A DNA stretch of 64,000 bases from Tilletia caries (Eukaryota; Basidiomycota; Exobasidiomycetes; Tilletiales; Tilletiaceae): assembly GCA_032718865.1 (NCBI GenBank), contig JALUTQ010000026.1:1054001-1118000 (forward strand). Direction: 5' to 3'. Below the pieces are notes generated by a model that made no database searches, had not been told where the DNA came from, and worked only from the letters and a program-made list of their open reading frames with translations. The first letter of the stretch is position 1, and each line of letters opens with the position of its first letter. Both the position numbers and the translations under genes were made by a program. Positions 1 to 9,989 of this stretch are shown piece by piece.

Positions 1-1316
1 CGGTGTACAAAGCAAAAGCCGCCATTCTCAATGAATCATACGGGGACGAGGCAAAGAGCTTCGGACGTCTGCCTGCATACATGGAGGCGCTCACTACGGC
101 AGATTCAGACACTCGCGCCGTGCTCGAATCGAGCGACGGCAAATTCAAACGCATGTTCGTCTGCCCAGGAGCCGCCAGGCACGCGTGGCGCTACTGCCGC
201 AAGTGGCTGGCAATCGATGCGACCTTTATGAAAACAAAATACCAATCAAGGCTGAAGCTCGCAGCCGTGATGGACGGCACCGGCTCTCTGGTGGTCCTCG
301 CCTGGTGCCTCACAGATGGCGAGACGCTGGACAACTGGACGTGGTTCATGCGCAATCTACGGGACTCATTGGACGGCTTGGATTCCCCTGCATCCACGAT
401 CGTCAGTGACCGCAATGCGGGTCTACTGAGTGCAATCGACGAGGTTCTCCCTACTACTCGCTCGACGTACTGCTGCTTCCACATCGCCAAAAACATAAAA
501 GAGGCGCACCACAGTGCTGCTGCAGTGCGCCTCTTTTGGCAGATGGTCTATGCACGAACGGCGGATCAATTCAAAGGTCATATGCAGCGCTTAGAGGAGG
601 TCGATAAGGGCGGTGCCAATTACATCAAAGGAATAGACCCGACAAAATGGGCCAACTACGCTGTCCCTGGTCGGCGCTTCGGGCATGTCACCTCCAATCT
701 GGTGGAGATTGCCAATGCCATGGTTTTGGAAGCGCGCGAGCTCCCTCCGCTCTACTGCTTCGATTTCATCTATCGGCATCAAATGGAACGTTTCTTCAGT
801 CGCAGAGTTGAAGCCATCAACTGCGACTCGCCCATAGTCCCCGCCGAGTACATTCGACTTCAAAGGGAGATCGTCGAAGCTCGACGCATGACTGCAGTTT
901 GCAGCAGCGCCACAGCTGGATGCGTGACTTCTGTTGGTGGAACCCAATACGTAGTACAACTCCCTGCTGACCAGAACGACATGGGCCGCTGCGACTGCCG
1001 CTTCTATCAGCAGCTTCTTCGTCCCTGTCGGCATGCAGTCGCTCTGCTGCAGAAGCTCAAGCAGTCTATTGCGCCTCACTATCACTGGTCATACACCACA
1101 ACTACTTGGCGCGAGGTATACTCTAAGACCCTTCCTCCCATCAATGTCTCTGCTCTCGCCGACGGCGATCTTCAGCCCCCTACCTTCAAACGCAAACGCG
1201 GTCGCCCGCAGAAGGAGCGGAAAGAGGTTGGCAGCCGCTCTTCAACACAGCATTGCAGTGTTTGCGGTAGGGACGATCATCGCCGCAGAGACTGTAACTT
1301 GACTTGGGATATGTAG
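1..1316 (+). CDS. MULE (Mutator-like) transposase, 5' end outside window
   Basis: DDE transposase of the Mutator/MULE superfamily, which cuts and pastes its own DNA in the nucleus. The frame is open from the window edge to the TAG at 1314-1316 (at least 437 codons), so the start is not seen. The catalytic triad reads D in WLAIDATF (about residue 73 of the visible part), D in VSDRNAGLL (about 138) and E in SNLVEIAN (about 235). A SWIM zinc finger follows (CDCRF...CRHAVAL, about 340-360), then a basic stretch and a C-terminal CCHC knuckle (CSVCGRDDHRRRDC). Domain order is that of FAR1/MULE proteins. No stop or shift is visible, so it may be an intact 3' part. A 13 bp perfect hairpin (497-509 with 525-537) lies inside the coding sequence. 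Confidence 0.85.
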   Translation, partial: VYKAKAAILNESYGDEAKSFGRLPAYMEALTTADSDTRAVLESSDGKFKRMFVCPGAARHAWRYCRKWLAIDATFMKTKYQSRLKLAAVMDGTGSLVVLAWCLTDGETLDNWTWFMRNLRDSLDGLDSPASTIVSDRNAGLLSAIDEVLPTTRSTYCCFHIAKNIKEAHHSAAAVRLFWQMVYARTADQFKGHMQRLEEVDKGGANYIKGIDPTKWANYAVPGRRFGHVTSNLVEIANAMVLEARELPPLYCFDFIYRHQMERFFSRRVEAINCDSPIVPAEYIRLQREIVEARRMTAVCSSATAGCVTSVGGTQYVVQLPADQNDMGRCDCRFYQQLLRPCRHAVALLQKLKQSIAPHYHWSYTTTTWREVYSKTLPPINVSALADGDLQPPTFKRKRGRPQKERKEVGSRSSTQHCSVCGRDDHRRRDCNLTWDM

Positions 1317-1346
1317 ATCTGTCTTAGCTCTCACTTCGAACTCAAA

Positions 1347-1421
1347 TGACCCATTCTGTGAATTTATTTGGTCAATGACCCAGTTAGCGAATTTCACTCG
1401 AGATTTGACCCATTCTGTGAA
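1347..1421 (+). repeat. short direct repeats behind the MULE
   Basis: The 16-mer TGACCCATTCTGTGAA occurs at 1347-1362 and 1406-1421, with a diverged copy (TGACCCAGTTAGCGAA) at 1376-1391. They sit directly after the MULE stop and directly before the truncated DIRS-like reading frame. They could be the inner part of the MULE terminal repeat; the other end lies outside the window. Confidence 0.5.
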
Positions 1422-1423
1422 AT

Positions 1424-3561
1424 TTGTCACTCAAAGCCGCCGGATGGTCCGCCGCCCTGCAGACATATGAGCTCGGCACGCGCTACCCCACAATCGTCGC
1501 AGGAATCACCAGCGGCTTCGACGTCGGACTGCCCCGAATCGACCGCACCTTCATCCCACCCAACCACAAGTCCGCTACAAAAGACCCCGACACAGTCCGA
1601 ACCAAGATCGACAAGGAACTTGCTGCCGGCCGCTACTCCGGCCCCTTCACTCGAGCGGAATGCGAGCTCACAGTCGGCGGTCCCTTCCAGTGCTCCCCCA
1701 TCTCTCTCGCCCCAAAACCACCAGACGGATGGCGATTCATCCAAGACGCGTCCTTCCCGCTGGACGATCCAGACACACTCTCAATCAATGCCCAGATTCA
1801 GTCGGACGACTGGCCATGCACCTATGCGGGGATCGCGACTGTCATATGGCAAGTGAGTATGTGAATCGGTCATGGACCTCTCCCTTCCCCCCTCCCCCCT
1901 CCCCCTCCTCCCTCCCTCTACCCTCACACCACACGGTCATGGACCTCCCACGGCGGCCTTGGGCCTTCATCCACCTCTTCTTCCGCCTTGGGCGTTGCTG
2001 GTCTTGGACCTTGTTTCTCCTGTCACGCCTTGGGCGTCGATGCAGCGGCACACGAAAGACCATGGGTCGGTGCCCCTGCTACTGGCTTCCCTTCACTCCA
2101 AATCAAATATGTTCATGATCTGCATTCTGCCCACACCCGACGATGTCTGGACCGCATATGACCCTGAGTGACGTGAACTAACCATGAACATTGCTCTCGG
2201 CATGCTCCCAACAGATATTACACCTTCCTCCAACAGCCCAGGCGGCAGCGCGCGACGTGCGGTCAGCTTATCGCACAGTCAACCTCCACCCCTCCCAATG
2301 GCCGGCCGCCTTCGTTCAGTGGGAAGACCGCTTCTTTGTCGACAAGTGCCTGGCGTTCGGGATCGCCTCTTCCGCCGGCGCATGGGGGGTCGTTGGGGAC
2401 GCCCTGGCCGACATTCTCCGCCACGCAGGGATCGGACCCATCCTCAAATGGGTGGACGACTTCCTGTTCTTCCGGGTGCGGCCACAGGATCTGCCCGGCG
2501 TCAACACAGACCGGCTCCTTCTCGCCTCTCGTGTCCATCCCGGCCAGCGCGGCGGCGTTGTCCTTTGGCGCGATGACGAGGGACGGGAGCTGGCAGAGGA
2601 CTTCGACAGCGCGCTTCTCGACCTCCGCACTACTGGAGGCGAGTGGGCATACGATTTTGCCGCTGTCGACGCCGTGTGCGAGCCCCTGGGCGTGCCATGG
2701 TCAGACGAGAAGGAGCAGTCATTCGCCCCCACCGTTACCTACTACGGTATCGAGTGGAACATCGCCACGCGCACCATGGCCCTCCCTGCCCGCAAGCGAG
2801 AGAAATTGCTGCGACTGGTTGAGACCTGGCTGGCCAAGGGGGTCTTCGACCGAGACGAGACCGAGTCCCTCCTCGGCAACCTCCAATTCGCCGTCCACGT
2901 CGTTCCGAACGGGCGGCAGTACCTCACGGGCCTCGTCACCTTCCTCGGCTGGCACGCGCGAGCTGCCGGGCGACCAAGATCTCTGGCTCAAGGGCGCGAC
3001 CGCGCCTTCGCAGGCCGCACCCTACATCCGCCCACACGAATACGTCAAGATCTTTACTGGTGGCAGCGCGAACTGGCCCGCCCTCGGGTCGAGCGCTGCT
3101 TCGCCAACGAGCTCAAACTTCTCGACCCCGGTCTATACACAGACGCCAGTTCGTCCGGCGCAGCGGTGGTCATTGGTTCCTGCTTCGCGGCATACACGTT
3201 CGCGGCGGACTGGAAGGGGGACGGAAGGGACATTATGTGGGCGGAAGCAGTTGGTGCGGAGCTTGGCGTTCAACACTTGGTCGCCTCCGGCATTCATGAC
3301 GAACGTGTTCTCATACACAATGACAACACCGCCGTCGAGGCCGGTATCCGGAACGAGAGAGTACGGAACGAAGCGGCCAACCGTTCCCTTGAGCGCATAT
3401 TCCACTTTGCTTCAGAGCATAACCTCGTCCTCGTTGCTGCCCGCGTTACGTCGGCAGACAACCCAGCCGACGCCCCGTCCCGTGGCGCCCCATTTGACGG
3501 TGAGCAGCTCCCACCCATCGCGCTCCCCGGCGCTCTGCGTGGCCTTGTCACACGCGTCTAG
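1424..3561 (+). CDS. reverse transcriptase-RNase H of DIRS-like element (spliced)
   Basis: Exons 1424-1852 and 2215-3561 join in phase 0 to give about 591 codons with no stop. The intron (362 nt) has donor GTGAGT, branch-like CTAAC at 2178 and acceptor ACAG. Splicing brings the fingers part (RFIQDASFPLDD) next to the palm part (ARDVRSAYRTV), which is the order in the family, so the intron is functional rather than a break. The active-site motif is KWVDDFLFF (V in place of Y in YxDD, usual for this order). RNase H follows with YTDASSSG, WAEAVGAELG, HNDNTAVEAG and NPADAPSRG holding the acidic residues. The N-terminus is truncated, so no start is assigned. The intron is unusually long and rich in C and T runs. 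Confidence 0.8.
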
Positions 3562-4807
3562 ACCAGACGCGTCCCCATACGCCCGACTATATGCGCGGGT
3601 GTCCTTGCCGCAGTCGGTGCGACCGCGTCCCCCGCCTCCTCCACCGACGCGCACCACGGCTCCTACGGCGTCACGCCCGGCGCAGCCGCCAGCTCAACCC
3701 CTGCCTAATCGGCGCCGTTTTGTTCCCCGCCCAGGTCCCCTCCCGGATGACCCCACCCCAACCTCGTCGCGGCTTCAGCTCCGCCCGCCGACGACGGTCA
3801 GTTCCCGATGGGCTGGTCTGGACGATGAGGCTCTGGCATCGGTCATGGAAGCGGCCTTCGCCCCTTCCACATTATCGGGCTACGGGACGGGGCTGGGCCA
3901 CTTCCTGGCATACTGCGACACGCGCAAGGTCAACGAGGAGGATCGATGCCCGGCCGACGAAGATCTCCTGTGCCGCTTCGTCGCCGCGCAGGCTGGCTTA
4001 TACTCTGGGGAATACATCGGTAAGATGGTCTCCGCAGTTGGTGCATGGCACAAAATGTATGGCGCGCCTTGGGTGTTCCAACTCCACTCTCGGCTATCGC
4101 TGGCTCTGCGCGGCGCTCTCCGCCTAACGCCGGCGACGTCTCGAAAACCCCCCGCGAACCCTACACCCCGACCTACCTGCGCGCCCTGCTTCCTCACCTC
4201 GACCTCACCTCCGAGGCCGACTTGGCCGTGTGGGCGTGCGCGCTTTGCGCCTTTTTGGGGCCTTCTGCGCGTCGGCGAGGTCACCGTCCCCACCCAGAAA
4301 ACGTTCGACCCAATTTTTCACGTCACTCGCGCCGGCTGGTCCGCCACGGCGGGGGGCGCGGCAGACACGCCGCTTTCGGGCGGTCTTCGCCTTCCTTGGA
4401 CCAAGACAACCCGCACCCTAGGCGCTCTGGTCGTGCTCGTTGGTCGAGGGGACGATCTATGCCCCGTGCGCGCCCTGGCCCGCCATCTGGCCGTCTGCCC
4501 ACTGCCCGACGCGTCCGCACTGTTCGCATATCGACACCGCGGACGTACCGTGCCTCTGTCCCGCTCGGTCTTCTTGAGGCGCCTTCGGAAGGCGGCCGTC
4601 GCTGCCGGCCTACCTCCCCTGCACGGGCACTCCTTCCGGATCGGAGGCTGCACTGAGCTGCTACTCCGCGGTACGGCCATCAACGACGTGAAGGCCCACG
4701 GGCGATGGCGCTCCGACGCGTGGACGACATACGTGCGCGAGCACGTCCAGGTCTTTGCGTCTCGCCTGGCTCCATTACCAGCCGTCAACGCGGCTCTGCT
4801 CCTCTAG
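3562..4807 (+). CDS. tyrosine recombinase of DIRS-like element (frame-disturbed)
   Basis: Integrase of the phage-lambda/Cre fold that would insert the circular cDNA. After a Pro-rich linker, the SAM-like core-binding domain starts near 3800 (DEALASVMEAAFAPSTLSGY) and the catalytic domain ends at the TAG at 4805-4807. R-H-R-Y residues are R in LLRVGEVTVP, H and R in HGHSFRIGG, W in GRWRSDAW and the nucleophile Y in WTTYVREH. Between about 4147 (a run of C) and 4255 (TTTTTGGGG) the conserved sequence (TPTYLRALLPHLDL, VWACALCAF) lies in another frame, so two compensating indels separate an out-of-frame segment of about 36 codons. This copy is probably inactive, unless these are assembly errors. 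Confidence 0.75.
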
Positions 4808-5449
4808 GACTTCGACTTTCCGCCTTTCTTCAACTGCCCGGTTCTCTTTCTCGCTCACGCGGCGGCCTTCCGAAGCCCACCTATCGCATTCGGGGTGCTC
4901 GCTCGAATACACACCGCCTTCGCCCAGACTCTACGGAGTCTCGGCCCAAACCTTTCCATGCCAGACAAGGAGTCAAGAGCTTCAGTGCGGGTGCAAGAGA
5001 GAGTCACGTATAGGCGTAGAGAAAAAATCCCATACTCCCATCCTGGCCTTTTATGCGTACTCTTCGATGGTTCTCCGGCCTTTGCGCAAAAACATTTCAA
5101 GGTCTTGAGCTAAAGAGCTGACGCCCCGACGCAGCACTTCATTTGGTCTTTGAGTTGGAAGGTTTTGAGCTGACGCCCCGGTACAGCACTTCATATGGTC
5201 CTGAATTGGAAGGTTTGGAGTGACGCCCCGGCCCAGCACTTCATTTGGTCCAGTTCCTCGCAGCTGCAATGAGTCCATATCGGGCGGCTGAGATATGTAG
5301 CCTTGAGCGTACTCATGTCCAGCAAAAGGAGAAGAAAATCAGGAAGACCGTTGGGAGAATGCAGTCTGACCATGAATTCTGGGCTGAACGCTGAGCTTGA
5401 ATTATCACTATTCTCAAATGGAAAGGAAAGAGCTGTACTGTCATTTCCA
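4808..5449. other. gene-free stretch with tandem repeat
   Basis: 3' tail of the retroelement and the spacer to the next gene. Apart from the tandem repeat at 5115-5251 I see no coding, RNA or regulatory feature. Confidence 0.5.
5115..5251. repeat. 52 bp tandem repeat, about 2.7 copies
   Basis: The unit begins GAGCTGACGCCCCG and continues GCAGCACTTCATTTGGTC. Copies start at 5115, 5167 and 5218 (the third lacks one C); the last is incomplete. Copies differ by several substitutions, so the array is not very recent. Confidence 0.8.
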
Positions 5450-6212
5450 TCAATGTTGAGTGGTATTGTCTGGCTTTCTGCCAATGGCCATGACGTTTCC
5501 GAAGATCAGAGGAATGGAGAGCATCGACACAGAGGTGGCAAGGAGTTCCAGACCTTTGGCTAACGTGTCCGGACTGATCTTATCGATCTTGAATCGTCTT
5601 TCAAGGTCGGGCATGTCTCGGCGTGTCTTCTTCGATCCAAAGACCTTCAGAAGCTTGACGTGAGCGATCGAGGTTGCAGCGAGACCGCTTCCCGAAAGCA
5701 CAATGCAAAGGCCTCCTAGGATAACGGGGTAAGGATCGGCCTGGGGGACGGAGGAAGAAGATCGACGGTAAGATGACCGTCAAATGAATCTAGGAAAACG
5801 CGACGACAGGTTTGCTCACCCTCTTCGACACTTCCGAGAGCAACGCTGGAGCTTGAGGTAGCCTGAAGATCAGGGGAAAGACACGGTGTCGTTCGTTCTC
5901 CTGATCTGTGCTTCGTTTTCCGTAGGTCTTCATGTAGAATTGGCCAGTGACACCAAGGAATCCTAGGGATGTGGCGAAACCTGTAGCTGCGATGGCCAAG
6001 TCTGCCCAGTCCTACAGGCAAGGAACAACACGATGTCAGCGACGCTCTTACGGCTACCTTTGAAAAAGAAGACGACGTACCCGCGCCTTGATCGCAGTCG
6101 GGGGATCGGCCGTAGACTCGGAGGGGAAGGTGTCCTGGTGAACGTGACTGCTCGTGCCAGAAACGAAGGAGGTGGCCAACATGAAAGCCGTGACAAGCAG
6201 GCGAGATCGCAT
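5450..6212 (-). CDS. small secreted/membrane protein, paralogue A
   Basis: Function not recognised. Three exons, 6212-6081, 6011-5820 and 5740-5450, all join in phase 0 with good sites (donors GTACGT and GTGAGC; acceptors TGTAG and CCCAG), giving 204 aa. The ATG at 6212 is chosen because it opens a typical signal peptide (MRSRLLVTAFMLATSFVSG). Two further hydrophobic segments follow: LAIAATGFATSLGFLGVTG (about 49-67) and VILGGLCIVLSGSGLAATSI (about 114-133). A third weaker one is near 180 (LATSVSMLSIPLIFG). Exon layout, signal peptide and an upstream 14-mer are shared with the gene at 7262-8187, so the two look like old tandem duplicates. The mature protein probably sits in or passes a membrane. 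Confidence 0.65.
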
Positions 6213-7261
6213 GGTGTTCTGGAGCGAAAGGCGGACAAAGTGGGGAATAGCGGCTGAGGATGCTGGCACTGTGAGAAGGTTGCGCGAAGGTGTAGACCAG
6301 CTACAGAAGAAGTAGGAGAGTCAAGGTAGTGAAGATGCAGACTAGGCAAGGGGGATGAGACGCACCTTTATGTTAATAGCGCCATCCTTGAAGCCTTCTC
6401 GCAAGCCTTCTCGCAAGACGGAACGCTCTTCGAGGGCATCCGAAGGAGCAGTCTAGCCCCCTTGCTCCGTATAGCAGCATAGCACACGCAAGATCTGTTC
6501 TGCCGCGCTCAGCACCGAGCTCCAAGCCCCATATGGACTTGTACACTTCCGTTATACGTTGTGGGGCGGCTCGATAAGTCCCTGCCCTTGCTCGTCGGCT
6601 GACCGCCGGCTGCTTGAGTATGATATCTGACGGAGATCTTCTCTCCAGCCTCCTCCCCTCTTTTTTCCGCATGCGCATCCATAGCTGCAAAGATGCGCCC
6701 CGGACTGAGCAGAGGTTTGCGCAGATTTCAGGGACGCATTATGTCCCTTCAGCCATCGGAGTGCGAATGAGCCGCGATGTCGGGTCGGTGCCTTGGTCCG
6801 CCGACATGTTGCGGCCGGAGGTTGTGATACACCCTCGGCGCAGTCTATCGCTATGCACAGGAGGCAGGACGACGTTGAGCAGCCTTTCAAATGGAAAGGA
6901 GTTTCAGATCACATTCGGTCTCATTCATGAGTGTCCTTCATATGTATTTCATTTGTCCCGGACTACTGCGAGAACGTTTCTGGCTGAACTCTGTCGATCG
7001 GAACCTGTTGATACATAAACATACTTCAAGCGTCTCACGGCTCACCTTATGCAGCAGTCAATTCTGCTCGACTTCGCGATCGTTCTTTCCATAGCTTTGT
7101 CGCTGAGCTCTTGACCGGTTTGGTCCACCACACGTTCTTAGAAGTGCTGATTACATACTGAGGAACCCAACCTCGAGCTGAAAGAGTATTCAGGATAGCA
7201 CGACTATGACAGATGGGTAAGGATGACAGCAGAAGGTTGCATTACATGGGATCGGAACCGA
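6213..7261. other. intergenic region between two paralogues
   Basis: Upstream region of paralogue A and downstream region of paralogue B. It holds the shared 14-mer at 6291-6304 and a 12 bp direct repeat (AGCCTTCTCGCA, twice near 6390-6415). The open frames here have no conserved motif or credible start and splice signals. I see no gene. Confidence 0.5.
6291..6304 (-). promoter_or_regulatory. 14-mer shared by promoters of the paralogue pair
   Basis: TGTAGACCAGCTAC (plus strand) lies 79 nt upstream of the ATG of the gene ending at 5450. The identical 14-mer lies at 8245-8258, 58 nt upstream of the ATG of the second gene, and a diverged form at 9143-9156. It could be a transcription-factor site or simply conserved 5' UTR left from duplication. 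Confidence 0.4.
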
Positions 7262-8187
7262 TCAGAAGTTCATGCTGCCAAGAGTGAATGTCAGGTGCTG
7301 GGGACTCATGTGCTTGTACAACGCGATGTTGAGGGGAAGCCCTAGCAGAGATATAGCGACGGAACCAACGCCGAGCGCCTGCGCAGCAGCTTCCACCTTG
7401 TTTCGCGAGGAAAGGCGCTGAGGTGGGTTAGAAACGATGACCGAATGGCATTCAGTACATAGTCTCTGTTTATGGTGATGAGACGTAAAAATGCCCAACG
7501 CAAGCTTACCATATGGCCGTGCTCCGAAAGACAGGATGTCTCAGGAGGAGGGCGAGTGTCTTCGTCCGTGTTCAAGGTGGGAACATCGTCCCTCTTGGTT
7601 GTGGGATGCTCCGGATAAGGCAGCAGTAGCGAGTTGGCATAAGCGATCGGCAAGGTGACCGCGCCGATAACAGTGGCGACTGCAAACATCGCTCTGCCCG
7701 CCGTGCTGTAGACATCTCGGGGGCGTGGCTGCTCTTCCATAACGTCGTTGGCCAAGTCGCGACCGTAGTTCTTGTTGAAGCGTAACAAGTTGAGTGTAAA
7801 GCCGGCCGTCTCTGCAGCTAGCCACAGACCGCCTCCCATCAGTCGCATCTGGATTGGTGTCTGGGAAGAGATAGCACGGTAAGTGAGCATGTGCGATAGA
7901 CACCATGCATTATCGCACATCGCTCACCAGCTTGCGAGCAACGTTCTGGTGCTCCGAGGGCCACGTAGCGACGTTATCGCGGTTCGAAATGTCCTGAATG
8001 ATGGATAAAAGGGATAGATGCATCAGTACATCAACGTTTTCGAGCTGACAAGTCAACGCACCTTGGCTGACTCAGTAGCTGCGTGCTCCGTGACCGTACT
8101 TTGCTTAGGGAGTGGTGTGGGAGCGGTGCTAACGTGAGCACAGAGAAAGGCAAAGGTGGCGAGCAGAAGGACATGATTGAACCGCAT
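7262..8187 (-). CDS. small secreted/membrane protein, paralogue B
   Basis: Function not recognised. Four exons, 8187-8062, 7993-7928, 7860-7510 and 7417-7262, join in phase 0 throughout (donors GTGCGT, GTGAGC, GTAAGC; acceptors all CAG), giving 232 aa. The ATG at 8187 starts a signal peptide (MRFNHVLLLATFAFLCAHVS). A hydrophobic stretch with a basic tail (GLWLAAETAGFTLNLLRFNK) and a second (AMFAVATVIGAVTLPIAYA) resemble the corresponding parts of the gene at 5450-6212. A third precedes the C-terminus (VGSVAISLLGLPLNIALY). The acidic, Pro-rich loop in exon 3 is not shared. No catalytic motif is seen. Orientation and spacing suggest a tandem array. Confidence 0.65.
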
Positions 8188-9284
8188 TGAGGAGGTTGTG
8201 AAGGAAGATTGAGAGGATTCGATGGGTGATGGTGAGAAAATCGATGTAGACCAGCTACTGATACGGAAGACAAGGGAATCTTGGAAGAATGATGGAAGCC
8301 ATTCGAAAGAGTGAGCAACTTCCCCGCCTTTTGTTTCCTTCGACTGTCTCGTAAGAACGACTGAAGGCCAGGTTGGCACATAAAGTTGCTGAACGTGGGC
8401 CAAATGAGGAAAGGAGCCAGGGTGAAGTTCAAGCAGGCCTACATAAACGTAGCGTAGGATGAACAGATACTCCTCGGAAATGTACCCAGCGTAGGGTGAA
8501 TAGATACACCTCGGAAACATTGTCGTTCTTGCTGCATTTTGAACCAGTATTGACAACTCCATCAGCTTGGGAGAACCGCAAGTTCTGGCCCACGCTGACC
8601 GGTCGCGATGCCGTCCAAGAAGCTACCGGTCTACGAGCGAGGAAGGCTTAGCATGAGGCCGACCATCTCCAACGCTGTTGTGCGAGTTGTGCAGATGAAG
8701 TTGGCCCGACGATTGCTCCATATTTTGGGAAGCTAGCTCGCGAATGGCTCCGATGTTGTTGGGAAACGCAGCGACGACTTGCGGAGTCGGATAGGGCGAG
8801 AACATGGACGCAGAGTTGAGCTTCAATGGGGTGGCCTGGTAGCACCGGCACGGATGGGGAGGCCGGAGCAGGAATCGATGGACATCGGCCCGAGAAGAAG
8901 AAGGGTAGTCCGGTGAACTGGCACTTTTTGGCGTTCTCGACGTTGCTTGCGAGCGAACCTGCAACCGTCAATGTAGCGAGAACGACGAGAGTTCAAGGGT
9001 GCACCTTTATGCCTGTGGGTGGAGGAAATGAGAGGGTTCGAAGGAGTAGTAAAGGATGGTACGGGGAAGGAAAGACGTGAGGAGAATCGCGTTTGTGAAA
9101 GGTGAAGTTGCTGAATGGATATGTCACTGAAAGCTTCCAGGTGCAGTCCAGCCGCAGAAGTGGAATGGAGATGACGAGTAGAAGCTGCAATGCGAAAGGT
9201 GATGGAAAAGGATTCACGATGAAGGACCAAGATGAAGGGGATGTAGATGCGAGGGGTGAAGAGGGTTAGCGTCTTGTTTAACAT
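8188..9284 (-). pseudogene. decayed third paralogue or shared upstream sequence
   Basis: Low-confidence call. On the minus strand, GCTGGACTGCA at 9143-9156 matches the promoter motif of the two paralogues, and the flanking text has the same VAGLH-like reading seen upstream of both. Yet no ATG with a signal peptide follows at the expected distance, and only short open frames (8971-8623) with an acceptor-like TTGCAG near 8962 are left. I read it as a duplicated 5' region whose gene has decayed. It may equally be ordinary intergenic DNA. Confidence 0.3.
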
Positions 9285-9989
9285 CGCTCGCCTAGCCCCT
9301 AGCTATTGAACGAGAACGAAGTCAGTCACAGCACATGCCCACCAGTCATCCCTGCATAGTACATGCTGGGAAATTGACCCGGGTGCTTCCTGCTGCGGGA
9401 CATAGACAATTGTGGGGACATGCCCAAAAAGATCGCCAGGCACGAAGACTGTCAGCAACCAAAGCATTCAGCAGGCATGTACTCGCACGTAAAATCGGAT
9501 TGGGGGCACGCTGGGGAAGCGAGCGGCGTTACTCGAAATGGGGGGGGGGGGGGTTTCTGGTGTTAGGGAAGCGCTGGCTTGTTGAAGGAGAAGAACGAGG
9601 TCATTTACCATGATTTCCGAATGGACTTGTGTTGGGCATTATCACCCCCAAACAATTTTGTTCGCAAAGAGGGCTCACCTCATTGGGGCATGTTGCTGGA
9701 AAAGGGCTCGCGGACCGAGGTCTTCCTCCCCACAGTCTGAGCGACCTTTGGAGTCGGCTGTGGTCGCTCCACAGCGAATGGTCGACGATGTGCGGTACAT
9801 CGTCTTCGTCGACTTCAAGTGCATGAAGAGTTGACGGATCACTTCGAAGCAAGCAGAACGCAACTCACACACATTTCAACTTTGCGCATGCATATGTTCC
9901 CATGTCTCATGATGCTCTGCTCAGGCCCGAGCTCGATTTTGTGTTGAGTAACCGGTGCATTGCGAGTGAATTGAGACTTGAGAGAACCT
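9285..9989. other. intergenic region with G14 run
   Basis: No gene supported. A run of 14 G lies at 9540-9553. The rest is unremarkable spacer downstream of the F-box gene. Confidence 0.5.

Larger units (their letters stand above)
1424..4807 (+). mobile_element. DIRS/Ngaro-like tyrosine-recombinase retroelement, 5'-truncated
   Basis: Retroelement of the order that integrates by a tyrosine recombinase instead of a DDE integrase. Reverse transcriptase and RNase H come first (1424-3561, split by an intron) and the recombinase second (to 4807). No gag lies upstream, because the MULE ends there, and no methyltransferase domain is seen, so Ngaro-like fits better than classical DIRS-1. No long terminal or split repeats were found by eye, so the outer limits are those of the coding sequence. 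The copy is a 5'-truncated remnant with two small shifts in the recombinase gene. A related but clearly different copy lies at 38.5-43.7 kb. Confidence 0.8.

Noticed and set aside
2336..3560. Upstream 400 codons of the long frame that ends in the recombinase
   Set aside because: Out of frame with, and overlapping, the RT-RNase H; Ser/Pro-rich shadow, so the recombinase is annotated only from 3562.
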